Assembly (NCBI RefSeq): GCF_000735355.1
Contig: NZ_JMPI01000025.1
Location: forward strand, 25,460 to 89,459
Direction of reading: 5' to 3'
Source: Buttiauxella agrestis ATCC 33320
Lineage (GTDB): Bacteria > Pseudomonadota > Gammaproteobacteria > Enterobacterales > Enterobacteriaceae
DNA length: 64,000 bases
In this document: in pieces, positions 9,126 through 17,302 of the stretch
How the letters are laid out: every line of letters starts with the position of its first letter
How positions within the stretch are numbered: the first letter of the stretch is position 1
The notes under the pieces: model-generated
Database searches by the model: none
Seen by the model: the letters and a program-made list of their open reading frames with translations, nothing else
What the model was told of the DNA's origin: nothing
Position numbers and translations under genes: made by a program

Positions 9126-10043
9126 TTAGCTCAGCCGATAATGGCGGTTCGGGCGCAACTTCTCCGGTAATTCCTCGCTTTCATCCATATCGTGTAAATC
9201 ACGCTCAATGCTGTTGCATATCGCATCCAGCGGCAAGTCGTTATCTTCGGTGCCAAACGGCTCTTCCAGCTCTTCGGCCAATGTGTCGAGCGAGATAAAC
9301 GTATACGAGATAAACACCGACAAAAATGGCGTCATGTAATGCAGGTCTGTCACCAGCGCAAACGGCAGCATAATGCAAAACAGGTAAACGGTGCGGTGCA
9401 GAATCAGCGTGTAGGCGAACGGAACGGGAGTGCTCGCAATGCGCTCGCAACCACCGGCAACCGCCGAAAGATCGTTGAGATGATGATTAAGACTGCTCCA
9501 CACCACATCGGAAATCAGCCCCTGTTTGCGTTTATCGCCGAGCCAGCTCCCCATCAGCAACAAGATGCGTTGGCACGGTGCCTGGCTTTTAACCACCCAC
9601 TGCAATTCTTCTGCGCTCAGGTATTTTTTGAGTGTCTCTTCCACCGGGCGTTTACGCAACGTTAGGCGCAAAGCATGGCAAAACGCAGTCTGCAAATTCA
9701 CCAGCGCGGTGATTTGACTTTGATTCTCACCCAGCACGCTTTTTGCCTCACGCAAGAACGAGCGCTGCGTAATGGTCAGATTTCCCCACAGCGTGCGCGC
9801 TTCGTTAAAACGTGCGTAGCAGGCGCTGTTTCTGAAGCCTAAAAAGATAGCAATTGCCACGCCGAGAATACTGAACGGGGCGGTGGTCAGTTTAATGCCG
9901 AGTGTTTCATACCAGGGCAGAAAGAAAATAATGCCAATCGAAAGGGCAAGGTTTAGTAGCAGGCGGGAGTAGATTTTTTGTAGAACCGAGCCATGCCAGA
10001 CAAATAAGCGGATAAACCAGTGTTGATGCGGACGAACAATCAT
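9126..10043 (-). CDS. yneE: Bestrophin-family channel YneE
   Basis: A 305-residue inner-membrane protein very close to E. coli YneE (304 residues). It shares MIVRPHQHWFIRLFVWHGSVL at the start, APFSILGVAIAIFLGFRNSA in the membrane core, IPVPFAYTLILHRTVYLFCI-like sequence and the acidic DPFGTEDNDLPLDAI region near the end. Bacterial bestrophin homologues form pentameric ion channels, and Klebsiella KpBest of this family conducts cations. The start at 10043 matches the homologue. A Met five codons upstream is possible. Confidence 0.92.
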   Translation of the reverse strand: MIVRPHQHWFIRLFVWHGSVLQKIYSRLLLNLALSIGIIFFLPWYETLGIKLTTAPFSILGVAIAIFLGFRNSACYARFNEARTLWGNLTITQRSFLREAKSVLGENQSQITALVNLQTAFCHALRLTLRKRPVEETLKKYLSAEELQWVVKSQAPCQRILLLMGSWLGDKRKQGLISDVVWSSLNHHLNDLSAVAGGCERIASTPVPFAYTLILHRTVYLFCIMLPFALVTDLHYMTPFLSVFISYTFISLDTLAEELEEPFGTEDNDLPLDAICNSIERDLHDMDESEELPEKLRPNRHYRLS

Positions 10044-10128
10044 AATCAGGATGCTCAAAAACAGGACGTCATATTTAACGGCAAAGTGTGACGCAGATCA
10101 ACTTTGAATTTACACCGTCTTAACAACA

Positions 10129-10141
10129 TGAATAATTTTCA
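10129..10141. promoter_or_regulatory. MetR-type binding site upstream of the MetE-like gene
   Basis: TGAATAATTTTCA at 10129-10141 matches the MetR consensus TGAA-N5-TTCA at all eight fixed positions. It lies about 140 bp upstream of a MetE-like methyltransferase start. MetR is the homocysteine-responsive activator of metE in enterics. The site is a sequence match only. Confidence 0.55.
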
Positions 10142-10280
10142 ATAACCATGAAAGATCTTCGTTTGTTCTCATGGTCACTATCTGCCATTCTCATTCAAAC
10201 AATAGCCGTCCAGATGGCTAAATATTCAAATAATGAATTATCACCTGACTAAATTAATTAGCCAGGGAAGGAGAAGACAC

Positions 10281-11393
10281 ATGCCGCAATCCACCGCTCA
10301 TCGCGCCCCGTTCCGTGCCGACATCGTCGGTAGTTTCTTACGCCCGGCCACCATTAAAAACGCACGTCTTGCTTTTGCAGCGGGAGATATCAACGCTTCT
10401 GAGTTGCGAAAAGTGGAAGATGACGCCATTCGTGCCTCGGTTGAACAGCAATGTGCCTGCGGCCTGCATGTGGTGACTGACGGCGAGTTTCGTCGTGCGT
10501 GGTGGCATTTTGACTTTTTCGATGGCCTGCAAGGTGTTGAGCGTTATGAGTCCGAGCAGGGCATTCAGTTTAACGGCGTGCAGACCAAAGCGCACAGCGT
10601 GCGAGTGGTCGGCAAACTGGGCTTCGGTGAACACCCTATGCTGGAAGATTTCCGCTATCTGAAGAGCATCAGTGGCGATGCCGTGCCGAAAATGACGATC
10701 CCAAGCCCGAGCGTGTTGCATTTCCGCGGTGGACGTAATGCAATCGACAGCAACGTGTACCCTGATTTGAAAGAATATTTCGACGATCTGGCGACTACGT
10801 GGCGCGATGCGATTCAGGCATTTTACGCAGCAGGCTGCCGTTATCTGCAACTTGACGACACCGTTTGGGCATATTTGTGTTCGGACGCGCAGCGTCAGGA
10901 AATTCGCCAGCGTGGTGATGACCCGGACCAACTGGCGCAGATTTATGCCGAAGTGCTGAATAAAGCCCTGGCAGGCAAGCCTGATGATTTGGTTATTGGT
11001 CTGCATGTTTGTCGCGGTAATTTCCGCTCGACGTGGATTTCTGAAGGCGGTTACGAGCCGGTGGCTGAAGTGCTGTTTGGCACCGTGAACGTTGATGCGT
11101 TCTTCCTTGAATATGACAACGATCGTTCCGGTGATTTTGCGCCGTTGCGCTTTGTGCGTCCCGGCCATCAGCAAGTGGTTTTAGGTCTGGTGACGACGAA
11201 AAATGGCGAACTGGAAAACCCGGAGTTGATTCAGGCAAGAATAAACGAAGCGGCACAATATGTTGATATCAACCAGATTTGCCTTAGCCCGCAATGCGGT
11301 TTTGCTTCGACAGAAGAGGGTAACAGCCTGACGCCTGAGCAGCAGTGGGACAAAGTGCGCCTGGTGACGGAGCTTGCCGAAAAGGTTTGGTAG
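10281..11393 (+). CDS. MetE C-terminal-domain-type cobalamin-independent methyltransferase (YxjG/YxjH-like)
   Basis: A 370-residue protein that corresponds only to the catalytic C-terminal domain of MetE (full MetE has about 750 residues). All zinc ligands are present: His242 and Cys244 in GLHVCRGN, Glu277 in FFLEYD and Cys339 in SPQCGF. The enzyme should methylate homocysteine or a related thiol, but the methyl donor of these short forms is mostly unproven. The start at 10281 follows GGAAGGAG; a Met 16 codons upstream is ignored. The gene is monocistronic, followed by REP elements and preceded by a MetR-type site. Confidence 0.88.
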   Translation: MPQSTAHRAPFRADIVGSFLRPATIKNARLAFAAGDINASELRKVEDDAIRASVEQQCACGLHVVTDGEFRRAWWHFDFFDGLQGVERYESEQGIQFNGVQTKAHSVRVVGKLGFGEHPMLEDFRYLKSISGDAVPKMTIPSPSVLHFRGGRNAIDSNVYPDLKEYFDDLATTWRDAIQAFYAAGCRYLQLDDTVWAYLCSDAQRQEIRQRGDDPDQLAQIYAEVLNKALAGKPDDLVIGLHVCRGNFRSTWISEGGYEPVAEVLFGTVNVDAFFLEYDNDRSGDFAPLRFVRPGHQQVVLGLVTTKNGELENPELIQARINEAAQYVDINQICLSPQCGFASTEEGNSLTPEQQWDKVRLVTELAEKVW

Positions 11394-11398
11394 AGGGT

Positions 11399-11528
11399 TT
11401 TGTCGGGGGCGCTTCGCTTGCCCGACCTACGAACGAAGGTTTTATGGTTTTTGTCGGGGGCGCTAACGCTTGCCCGACCTACAAGGGCATGATTTTGTAG
11501 GTCGGTTAAGCGAAGCGTCACCCGACAA
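11399..11528. repeat. REP/BIME cluster of three units
   Basis: Three copies of a REP-like unit (GTCGGGGGCGC...TTGCCCGACCTAC) occur at about 11402-11430, 11453-11482 and, inverted, 11497-11526. They fill the gap between the convergent MetE-like and chemoreceptor genes. Such elements can stabilise mRNA ends and bind gyrase or IHF. Confidence 0.9.
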
Positions 11529-11532
11529 CAAA

Positions 11533-13071
11533 TTACGCCAGCTTAAACACCGCCACTGTCTCATTGAGCGCCTGCGACTGCTCTTTTAATGACATCGCCG
11601 CCGCTGAGGCTTGTTCAACCAGCGCGGCATTCTGCTGCGTCACCACATCCATTTGCACCACGGCCAGGTTGATTTGTTCAATGCCGCGGCTTTGCTCGCC
11701 GGTTGACACCGCAATTTCTTCCATCAATCCCGTCACTTGCTTAATGGCGTTGGAAATCCGCTGCATACTCTCGCCCGCACGATTCACCAGATTACTGCCG
11801 ATATTTACCTGCTCACCAGACAGCTCAATCAGCTCTTTGATCTCCTTCGCGGCAACCGACGAACGTTGCGCCAGGTTGCGGACTTCGCTGGCGACCACGG
11901 CAAAACCACGCCCTTGTTCACCGGCTCGCGCCGCTTCAACCGCGGCATTCAGCGCCAGAATATTGGTCTGGAAAGCAATGTCTTCGATAATGCTAATAAT
12001 ATTGTCGATTTTGCTGGAGCTAGACTCAATATTACGCATTGAATCAATCACCTCGCTAACAATCTCGTTGCCGTCATTGGCGGCAATCAACATGCCATTT
12101 GCCAGCTTATTTGCCTGGTGAGAATTGTCGGAAGTAGATTTCACCGTCACGGTGAGCTGTTCCATGCTGGCCGCTGTTTCACCCAAAGACGACGCTTGCT
12201 CTTCCGTTCTGGCAGAAAGGTCGGTGTTCCCGGCCGCGATTTCTTCAGACGCGTAGGCCACGGTCTGGCTGGATTCGCGCACCTGGCCGATGATACTCGC
12301 CAGCGAAACGCGCATTTGTTCCAGCTCGCGCATCATGGCGCCAATTTCATCCTGAGCGTTGGCGACAATCGGCGTATGCAGGATGCCGCTGGCGATTTCA
12401 GTGCAATGTGCTTTCGCTTTATCCAGCTCGTTGAGAACTCGTTTTTTCAGCAGCAAAAACGCTGCTCCGAGAATAATGGCGAAGATCAGTGCGAAAATCG
12501 CAATACTCACCAGACTTTGGTTGAAGCCCGATTGCGCATCTTTGTTGAGCTGTTGCGCGTACTGCTCGCGAAACGACAGCAGCTTATCCAGCGCGACTTC
12601 AAACTGTTTGTCGAGAAGCGGCAGAGTGGAGGTCACGAGCGTGCGGGCGCGCTGCATATCATTCGCGCCAACCGCATCAAGTAACGGCTGCAAACCTTGC
12701 TCGCGATAATTCACAAAAGCGGTTTGATAAGCATCGGCCAGCACTTGTTCGCCAGGCTGTTTTGGCGCTTCCAGATAAGCCTGAAAGGCGGAATTTGCTT
12801 TGCCGAGCACCAGCTTTGCGCCATCCAACGCCAGCTGACTTTGGTCGCCTGAACCTTGCTCACGTTCTTCTAACGCTTCCATGGCGCGAACACGCATGGT
12901 GCGGCTGTGGTTAATCGGGTCGATCACGGACAACACCACGCGAATTTCCCGGTTGACGTTATCCAGAGACTGGTTGCTACGCGTTAAAGACCAGATATTG
13001 GATGCGGTACTGGCTAAGAAAATAAGCAGTAACGTACTGAAAACTAAAATCGAAAAACGCCGTACTGACAT
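11533..13071 (-). CDS. Methyl-accepting chemotaxis protein (TarH-type sensor)
   Basis: A 512-residue transmembrane chemoreceptor. TM1 is about residues 6-28; the periplasmic four-helix sensor (about 29-185) carries the [10 protein letters not shown] segment typical of Tar/Tsr-like ligand domains. TM2 is about 186-208, then HAMP, then the cytoplasmic coiled coil with the conserved tip ([20 protein letters not shown], about 363-382). The C-terminus ends TVAVFKLA, without the NWETF-type pentapeptide that recruits CheR/CheB in Tar and Tsr, so it may depend on other receptors for adaptation. Ligand unknown. A consensus sigma-28 promoter lies 57-83 bp upstream. Confidence 0.95.
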   Translation of the reverse strand: MSVRRFSILVFSTLLLIFLASTASNIWSLTRSNQSLDNVNREIRVVLSVIDPINHSRTMRVRAMEALEEREQGSGDQSQLALDGAKLVLGKANSAFQAYLEAPKQPGEQVLADAYQTAFVNYREQGLQPLLDAVGANDMQRARTLVTSTLPLLDKQFEVALDKLLSFREQYAQQLNKDAQSGFNQSLVSIAIFALIFAIILGAAFLLLKKRVLNELDKAKAHCTEIASGILHTPIVANAQDEIGAMMRELEQMRVSLASIIGQVRESSQTVAYASEEIAAGNTDLSARTEEQASSLGETAASMEQLTVTVKSTSDNSHQANKLANGMLIAANDGNEIVSEVIDSMRNIESSSSKIDNIISIIEDIAFQTNILALNAAVEAARAGEQGRGFAVVASEVRNLAQRSSVAAKEIKELIELSGEQVNIGSNLVNRAGESMQRISNAIKQVTGLMEEIAVSTGEQSRGIEQINLAVVQMDVVTQQNAALVEQASAAAMSLKEQSQALNETVAVFKLA

Positions 13072-13127
13072 ACAAAACCCTTATGTTTAGAAAATAACCT
13101 GACTCGTTTCAGCCAGTGCTGTGAGGG

Positions 13128-13154
13128 TTATCGGCATTCGGGGCGGGAAATTTA
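13128..13154 (-). promoter_or_regulatory. Consensus sigma-28 (FliA) promoter of the chemoreceptor
   Basis: Read on the minus strand, TAAA (13154-13151), exactly 15 bases, then GCCGATAA (13135-13128). This is a perfect match to the core enteric FliA consensus TAAA-N15-GCCGATAA, placed about 57 bp before the chemoreceptor ATG. It ties the receptor to the flagellar late-gene regulon. Confidence 0.92.
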
Positions 13155-13230
13155 GCGGTCTTATTTTCGTCATATTTCTGTCATAAGGCTGCTTTATAAA
13201 TCGATGACCAAAATAAAGGATGCGAACATC

Positions 13231-14589
13231 ATGAAATTAAAACCTTTTGCGCTGTTATTGACCTCACTATTTCCTCTGGCAAGCCAGGCGGCGGAGCCGC
13301 AAGTTGATCGTTACGTTGTCACGTTCCCTCAGGGTGATCATGTTGAGTATCAAGGCGCGTACACAGCTAACTTCCCGAACGGATTGCCGGTGGGCGTGGG
13401 TTCCGGCCTGCAATTTATCCGTAAAGACGGCGATGCGCTGGTGTTTGCCACAGTCACGGATCGCGGCCCGAATGCCGATTCGCCTAAATCAGGTAAAAAA
13501 GAGTCGAAGATTTTTGCTAATCCAAAGTTTACCCCATTGCTGATGACCATTCGCGTGGCGGGGGGCAAAGCCGAAGCGACAGATGCACACGCATTACATG
13601 ATGAAAACGGGCCAATTAGCGGTTTGCCGTTGCCTGAAGGTTTGATTGGCGCGACCAATGAAATCGCGCTGGGTGACACTTTGCAGCAATTATCGAGCGA
13701 CAAGCGCGGGCTGGACACCGAAGGCATCACGCCGGACGGCAAAGGCGGTTACTGGCTGTGTGATGAATACGGTCCTTTCATCATTAACATTGATGCCAAC
13801 GGTAAAATCCTCAAAAAGTATGGCCCGCAGGCGGAACAAGGCGAGCAGGGCGTGGCGGGTGGTTTGCCAAACATCATCAAATGGCGCCAGGCTAACCGTG
13901 GCTTTGAAGGCATTACGCGTATGCCAGACGGGCGCATTATTGCCGCCGTGCAAAGTACGCTGGATATCGACGGAAAAACGAAAAACACCGCGCAATTTAC
14001 CCGCCTGGTGAGCTTCAATCCTGCAACGGGCAAAACCGAAATGTATGGCTATCCGATTGACGTGGATGTCTATAAAAAAGCCAAAGATGCCAAAATCGGC
14101 GATATTGTGGCGCTGGATGACAACCGCCTGCTGCTTATCGAACAGGGCGGCGACAAAAATAAAGTGATGCGCAACCTGGTGTATGTGGTTGATCTTAGCC
14201 AGGCCAGCGATCTGAGTTCGTTTGATAAAGAAAAAGCACCAGAGTTTGACGACGCCGCACAACTGAAAGCACGCGGTATTAAACTGGCGCAGAAAAAAGA
14301 GGTGGTTGATCTGCGTAAACTGGGCTGGCAGCAGGAGAAAGCCGAAGGCATGACGCTGATTGATAACCAAACCATCGCGGTGATCAATGACAACGATTTC
14401 GGCCTGCAACCGGTGCTGGAAAATCCTGAGGACGACGCTAAAAAAGCTGACCAATATGAAGTGGACGGCAAAGGGCATTTAACCCGCGACGGTAAAGAAG
14501 TTGCCACCAAAATCTCGTTAAAGCCGCTGGAAGAGCCCGAGTCGCAAAATGAGCTTTGGGTGATTAAGCTGCCAGAAGCGTTGAAGTAA
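13231..14589 (+). CDS. Exported phytase-like/esterase-like beta-propeller protein
   Basis: A 452-residue protein with a Sec signal peptide (MKLKPFALLLTSLFPLASQA, cleaved before AEPQ). The mature part fits the esterase-like domain of the phytase family: DRGPNADSP, GLDTEGITPDGKGGYWLCDEYGPFI, NRGFEGITRMPDGRI and AEGMTLIDNQTIAVINDNDFG. Members are periplasmic or secreted and predicted to be phosphatases or esterases. AAGGA at 13216-13220 supports 13231 over an ATG nine codons earlier. It diverges from the chemoreceptor and ends in a terminator. Confidence 0.85.
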   Translation: MKLKPFALLLTSLFPLASQAAEPQVDRYVVTFPQGDHVEYQGAYTANFPNGLPVGVGSGLQFIRKDGDALVFATVTDRGPNADSPKSGKKESKIFANPKFTPLLMTIRVAGGKAEATDAHALHDENGPISGLPLPEGLIGATNEIALGDTLQQLSSDKRGLDTEGITPDGKGGYWLCDEYGPFIINIDANGKILKKYGPQAEQGEQGVAGGLPNIIKWRQANRGFEGITRMPDGRIIAAVQSTLDIDGKTKNTAQFTRLVSFNPATGKTEMYGYPIDVDVYKKAKDAKIGDIVALDDNRLLLIEQGGDKNKVMRNLVYVVDLSQASDLSSFDKEKAPEFDDAAQLKARGIKLAQKKEVVDLRKLGWQQEKAEGMTLIDNQTIAVINDNDFGLQPVLENPEDDAKKADQYEVDGKGHLTRDGKEVATKISLKPLEEPESQNELWVIKLPEALK

Positions 14590-14592
14590 TAC

Positions 14593-14624
14593 AAACAGGG
14601 CAACCTCGCGGCTGCCCTGTTTTA
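14593..14624. terminator. Rho-independent terminator between convergent genes
   Basis: AAACAGGGCA (14593-14602) pairs with TGCCCTGTTT (14613-14622), ending in T residues. It lies between the stop of the phytase-like gene and the end of the convergent LysR gene. Confidence 0.9.
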
Positions 14625-15557
14625 CATTCCCGATGAACTTCCCATCACGTCACGAATGGATTCCACCAATGCAGCGGCGGCAGGCGAGAGTTCCGTTCCG
14701 GTCAAACGGGAAATACCGATTTGCTCCAGAACCAACGGTTCAAATGACGGTAAACGCACAAGATCGTTGCTGTAAGTGATATCCGTAATAATGGATTGTG
14801 GCAGAATCCCTAATAAATCGGTCTTTTTTAACAGCCATAATATATTGAAGAATGAAACCGTCTCGATAGTCGCATGCGGCGGATCAATATTGTCATGATA
14901 AAAAGTATTATCAAACTGCTTACGTAATGTCGTTTCAATGGGCGGTAATATCCACGCTTCCTGTTTTAATTTCTCGAGTGTTGCATGAGGATTTTGCTCC
15001 AGCGGATGACCTTTACGGACGACAACCATGGCATTCTCATTAAATAAGGCTTCCTGAGTGACCACCGCGTTGGAACTAATGTCTGATAATCTGCCAATTA
15101 AAAAATCGAGTTCTCCGGAAACCAGTCGTGGCAATAATTCTCCGCTGACTCCTTCTATAATCTTAATACGAATGTCGGGCCGGGAAACGCTCAGTTTTGC
15201 AATCGCCGCCGGAACCAGATAGCTCGAACCGGTTAATAAACTGCCGATGGCAACCCGCCCGGCATGACCCGTTCCCAGCGCACTGATAGCTTGCGAAACA
15301 TGATCAAGTTGAGCCAGCACCATTTTGCTGCGGTCAACAAATGCGCGCCCCAATTCGGTGGGCGTGACTCCCCGGCGATTTCTCAGGAACAACTTTGCGC
15401 CTACCGCATCTTCAAGATCGTGCAGCAGCTTGCTGGCTGTAGGTTGTGACACATTTAACGAACGTGAAGCGTGCAGAACACTGCCGTATTCGAAGAGTGC
15501 GATAGCCAGGCGAAAATGCCTGACGGTTGCCCAGCGTTCGAGTCTGTCGAGTTTCAT
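14622..15557 (-). CDS. LysR-family regulator (GbpR/PcaQ-like)
   Basis: A 311-residue protein. The N-terminal helix-turn-helix is EYGSVLHASRSLNVSQPTAS at about residues 21-40, with LEDAVGAKLFLRNRRGVTPT following, and an effector domain beginning near residue 92 (GRVAIGSLLTGSSYLVP). The wording resembles the GbpR/PcaQ/GalR-type branch, which controls sugar or aromatic catabolism. It diverges from the SnoaL-like gene, with about 100 bp between starts, and likely regulates it. The ATG at 15557 (MKLDRLERW) is preferred to one nine codons earlier. Confidence 0.87.
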   Translation of the reverse strand: MKLDRLERWATVRHFRLAIALFEYGSVLHASRSLNVSQPTASKLLHDLEDAVGAKLFLRNRRGVTPTELGRAFVDRSKMVLAQLDHVSQAISALGTGHAGRVAIGSLLTGSSYLVPAAIAKLSVSRPDIRIKIIEGVSGELLPRLVSGELDFLIGRLSDISSNAVVTQEALFNENAMVVVRKGHPLEQNPHATLEKLKQEAWILPPIETTLRKQFDNTFYHDNIDPPHATIETVSFFNILWLLKKTDLLGILPQSIITDITYSNDLVRLPSFEPLVLEQIGISRLTGTELSPAAAALVESIRDVMGSSSGM

Positions 15558-15659
15558 AAGATATCCATTTTTTGCATACCACACGCAATATATATGTTAT
15601 TTACGAATATCACAAACCTCCCTATACTCGTTTTAAATAATTAAATCGGAGATTGAGTG

Positions 15660-16085
15660 ATGAGCATAAATAATCTTGAAACAGTAAAGAAATACTTTAA
15701 ATATTGTGTAGATGGAAAAGATGCGGAGCGCGTTAAAGAGTATTTTGATAAAGACGTTATTATTCATCGCCCTGATTGTGATGCGCCTGTTCACGGTGTT
15801 GAGAATTTCAAAAAAGCGCTGCTCGAACATGTTATTAACCGCTATGAATCGATAGAAACCACCTTCAGCAAAGAAGTCGTGACCGACGATGTGGTTGTGG
15901 TTCATCTGAAACATGTCGCGCGAGGCTCTAATACATGGCACGGATTTGATGTTCATGGAAAAGACGTCACCTGGACGGCGCTGACTTATTTTAGATTTAA
16001 CGTCGAAGGTAAAGTGGAAGAAGAAATTGTCGAAAGGAATGAATTATTCATGGCCAAACAAGTCGGGATTATTGATTACCAGTAA
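15660..16085 (+). CDS. SnoaL/NTF2-like small protein
   Basis: A 141-residue protein with an NTF2-like cone-fold layout: an N-terminal helix (ETVKKYFKYCVDGKDAERVKEYF), the strand-loop YFDKDVIIHRPDCDAPVHGVENFKKA, then alternating strands (DDVVVVHLKHVARG; VTWTALTYFRFNVEGKVEEE). SnoaL-like proteins are polyketide cyclases, isomerases or ligand-binding proteins; the substrate here is unknown. The gene and its promoter are AT-richer than the neighbours. It diverges from the LysR gene and is followed by a hairpin terminator. Confidence 0.8.
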   Translation: MSINNLETVKKYFKYCVDGKDAERVKEYFDKDVIIHRPDCDAPVHGVENFKKALLEHVINRYESIETTFSKEVVTDDVVVVHLKHVARGSNTWHGFDVHGKDVTWTALTYFRFNVEGKVEEEIVERNELFMAKQVGIIDYQ

Positions 16086-16095
16086 TATAAACACG

Positions 16096-16128
16096 GCGCT
16101 GCTTCCGGATATAAAAAGCAGCGCTTAT
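16096..16128 (+). terminator. Terminator after the SnoaL-like gene
   Basis: GCGCTGCTT (16096-16104) pairs with AAGCAGCGC (16116-16124), then TTATT. It lies between convergent genes. Confidence 0.8.
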
Positions 16129-16144
16129 TGACCACGATAAAAAC

Positions 16145-17116
16145 CTACACCGATCCCCGTACCACCAACTTCCAGTCCAGAATTTCATTCACAGTTTCGA
16201 CTTCCGGATTATCGATGCGTTCGAGCAACAACTGCACGCTGCGCACGCCAAGCTGATGCATCGGCTGTTGGATGGTGGTGAGCGGGGGATAAGTCACCGA
16301 GCCAAACGGGACGCCATCAAACCCCATTATCGCCACATCTTCCGGGACACGCAGGCCTTGCTCGTGGGCAAAATGCAGCGCGCCGCCCGCTAATGCATCG
16401 GAAATTGCAAACACGGCGTCCGGTGGTTCTGGCATGGTGAACAGTTCGGCCATTGCTTGCACGCCAGCCTGATATTCCAGGCTATCGGCATAAACCACCG
16501 CTTGCCAGTTCTTGCCACAGGCGGCGCGGTAACCTGCTTCGCGCTGTTGCGAATAAAGATAGCGTAAATCACCGTTGATCAGCGCAATCCGTTTATAGCC
16601 TGAGGTCGCCAGATGATCGACGGCAGCCGCCGCCGCTTTAAAGTTATCAATTGTCACCGAAGAAGCACGATAACCGGGATCGCCTTCACCGCATTGTACC
16701 CACGGCGAATCGCCAATCAACGTCGTCAACCCAGGCAAACAACTGATGGCATCCATGGTGATCACGCCATCAACCACTTTGCCACTGAGCAGGCGCAAAT
16801 AGGCTGATTCACGCGTCAGGCGTGATTCAGAATTACACAGCAGAATGTGATAGCCATGCTTCTCCGCTTCCTCTTCAATGCCACGCACCACGCGGGCGCA
16901 GAAGGGGTTGGTGATGTTCGACACCAGCACCAATAACATGCGGCTGCGCGAGGTGCGCAACTGGCGTGCCAGCAGGTTAGGTTGGTATTCGCACGCCTTA
17001 ATCGCCGCCAGCACTTTGTCGCGCGTGTCGGGTTTAACGGCGGGATTACCGTTTAAAACCCGGGAAACGGTCGCGGTAGAAACCCCGGCAATGCGCGCCA
17101 CTTTATCTATCGACAT
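16145..17116 (-). CDS. LacI-family repressor of the adjacent sugar cluster
   Basis: A 323-residue LacI/GalR protein. The N-terminal HTH and hinge read IDKVARIAGVSTATVSRVLN at residues 3-22, followed by a periplasmic-binding-protein-like core (LLVLVSNITNPFCARVVRGI; ALINGDLRYLYS; VAIMGFDGVPFGSVTYPPLT). AAGGATC precedes the ATG at 17116; an earlier in-frame Met 13 codons upstream lacks a ribosome site. It is divergent from the transporter gene, and two perfect LacI-type operators lie between them, so it is almost surely the local repressor. The inducer is presumably the sugar handled by the cluster. Confidence 0.93.
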   Translation of the reverse strand: MSIDKVARIAGVSTATVSRVLNGNPAVKPDTRDKVLAAIKACEYQPNLLARQLRTSRSRMLLVLVSNITNPFCARVVRGIEEEAEKHGYHILLCNSESRLTRESAYLRLLSGKVVDGVITMDAISCLPGLTTLIGDSPWVQCGEGDPGYRASSVTIDNFKAAAAAVDHLATSGYKRIALINGDLRYLYSQQREAGYRAACGKNWQAVVYADSLEYQAGVQAMAELFTMPEPPDAVFAISDALAGGALHFAHEQGLRVPEDVAIMGFDGVPFGSVTYPPLTTIQQPMHQLGVRSVQLLLERIDNPEVETVNEILDWKLVVRGSV

Positions 17117-17209
17117 GTTGATCCTTTGCACGAACGGTTGAAATGTGAACCACATTCCATATTTGAATTGATACTACCAAATAATTCATCAGCATGATGG
17201 AAACCCCCA

Positions 17210-17223
17210 TGAAATCGATTACA
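17210..17223. promoter_or_regulatory. LacI-family operator O1
   Basis: TGAAATCGATTACA fits the LacI/GalR-family consensus TGNAANCGNTTNCA at every fixed position. It lies in the gap between the LacI gene and the transporter, and forms part of a 17-bp inverted repeat with O2. Confidence 0.85.
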
Positions 17224-17241
17224 TTTTTAATGAAGTGCGAA

Positions 17242-17255
17242 TGTAATCGATTTCA
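17242..17255. promoter_or_regulatory. LacI-family operator O2
   Basis: TGTAATCGATTTCA is the exact reverse complement of O1 and also fits TGNAANCGNTTNCA. The centre-to-centre distance from O1 is 32 bp, about three helical turns, so two dimers could bind on the same DNA face. Confidence 0.85.
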
Positions 17256-17302
17256 TAAAAAGAACTCTTACCCTTAAATCAATACTCTGTACCGGAGGAT
17301 TT

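Noticed and set aside
9111..9320. Small plus-strand frame after the DUF1993 gene
   Set aside because: It runs opposite the end of yneE and has no ribosome site or motif.
10338..11174. A 278-codon open frame on the minus strand
   Set aside because: It lies fully opposite the MetE-like gene, whose zinc ligands and family motifs are intact. The antisense translation is rich in His, Arg and Gln without any motif.
11399..11528. Repeated units as a CRISPR array
   Set aside because: The units are inverted REP palindromes of the BIME type with irregular spacing and no spacers or cas genes.
13690..14478. A 262-codon open frame on the minus strand
   Set aside because: Antisense to the phytase-like gene; its composition is the mirror of a real coding frame and it has no ribosome site or family features.
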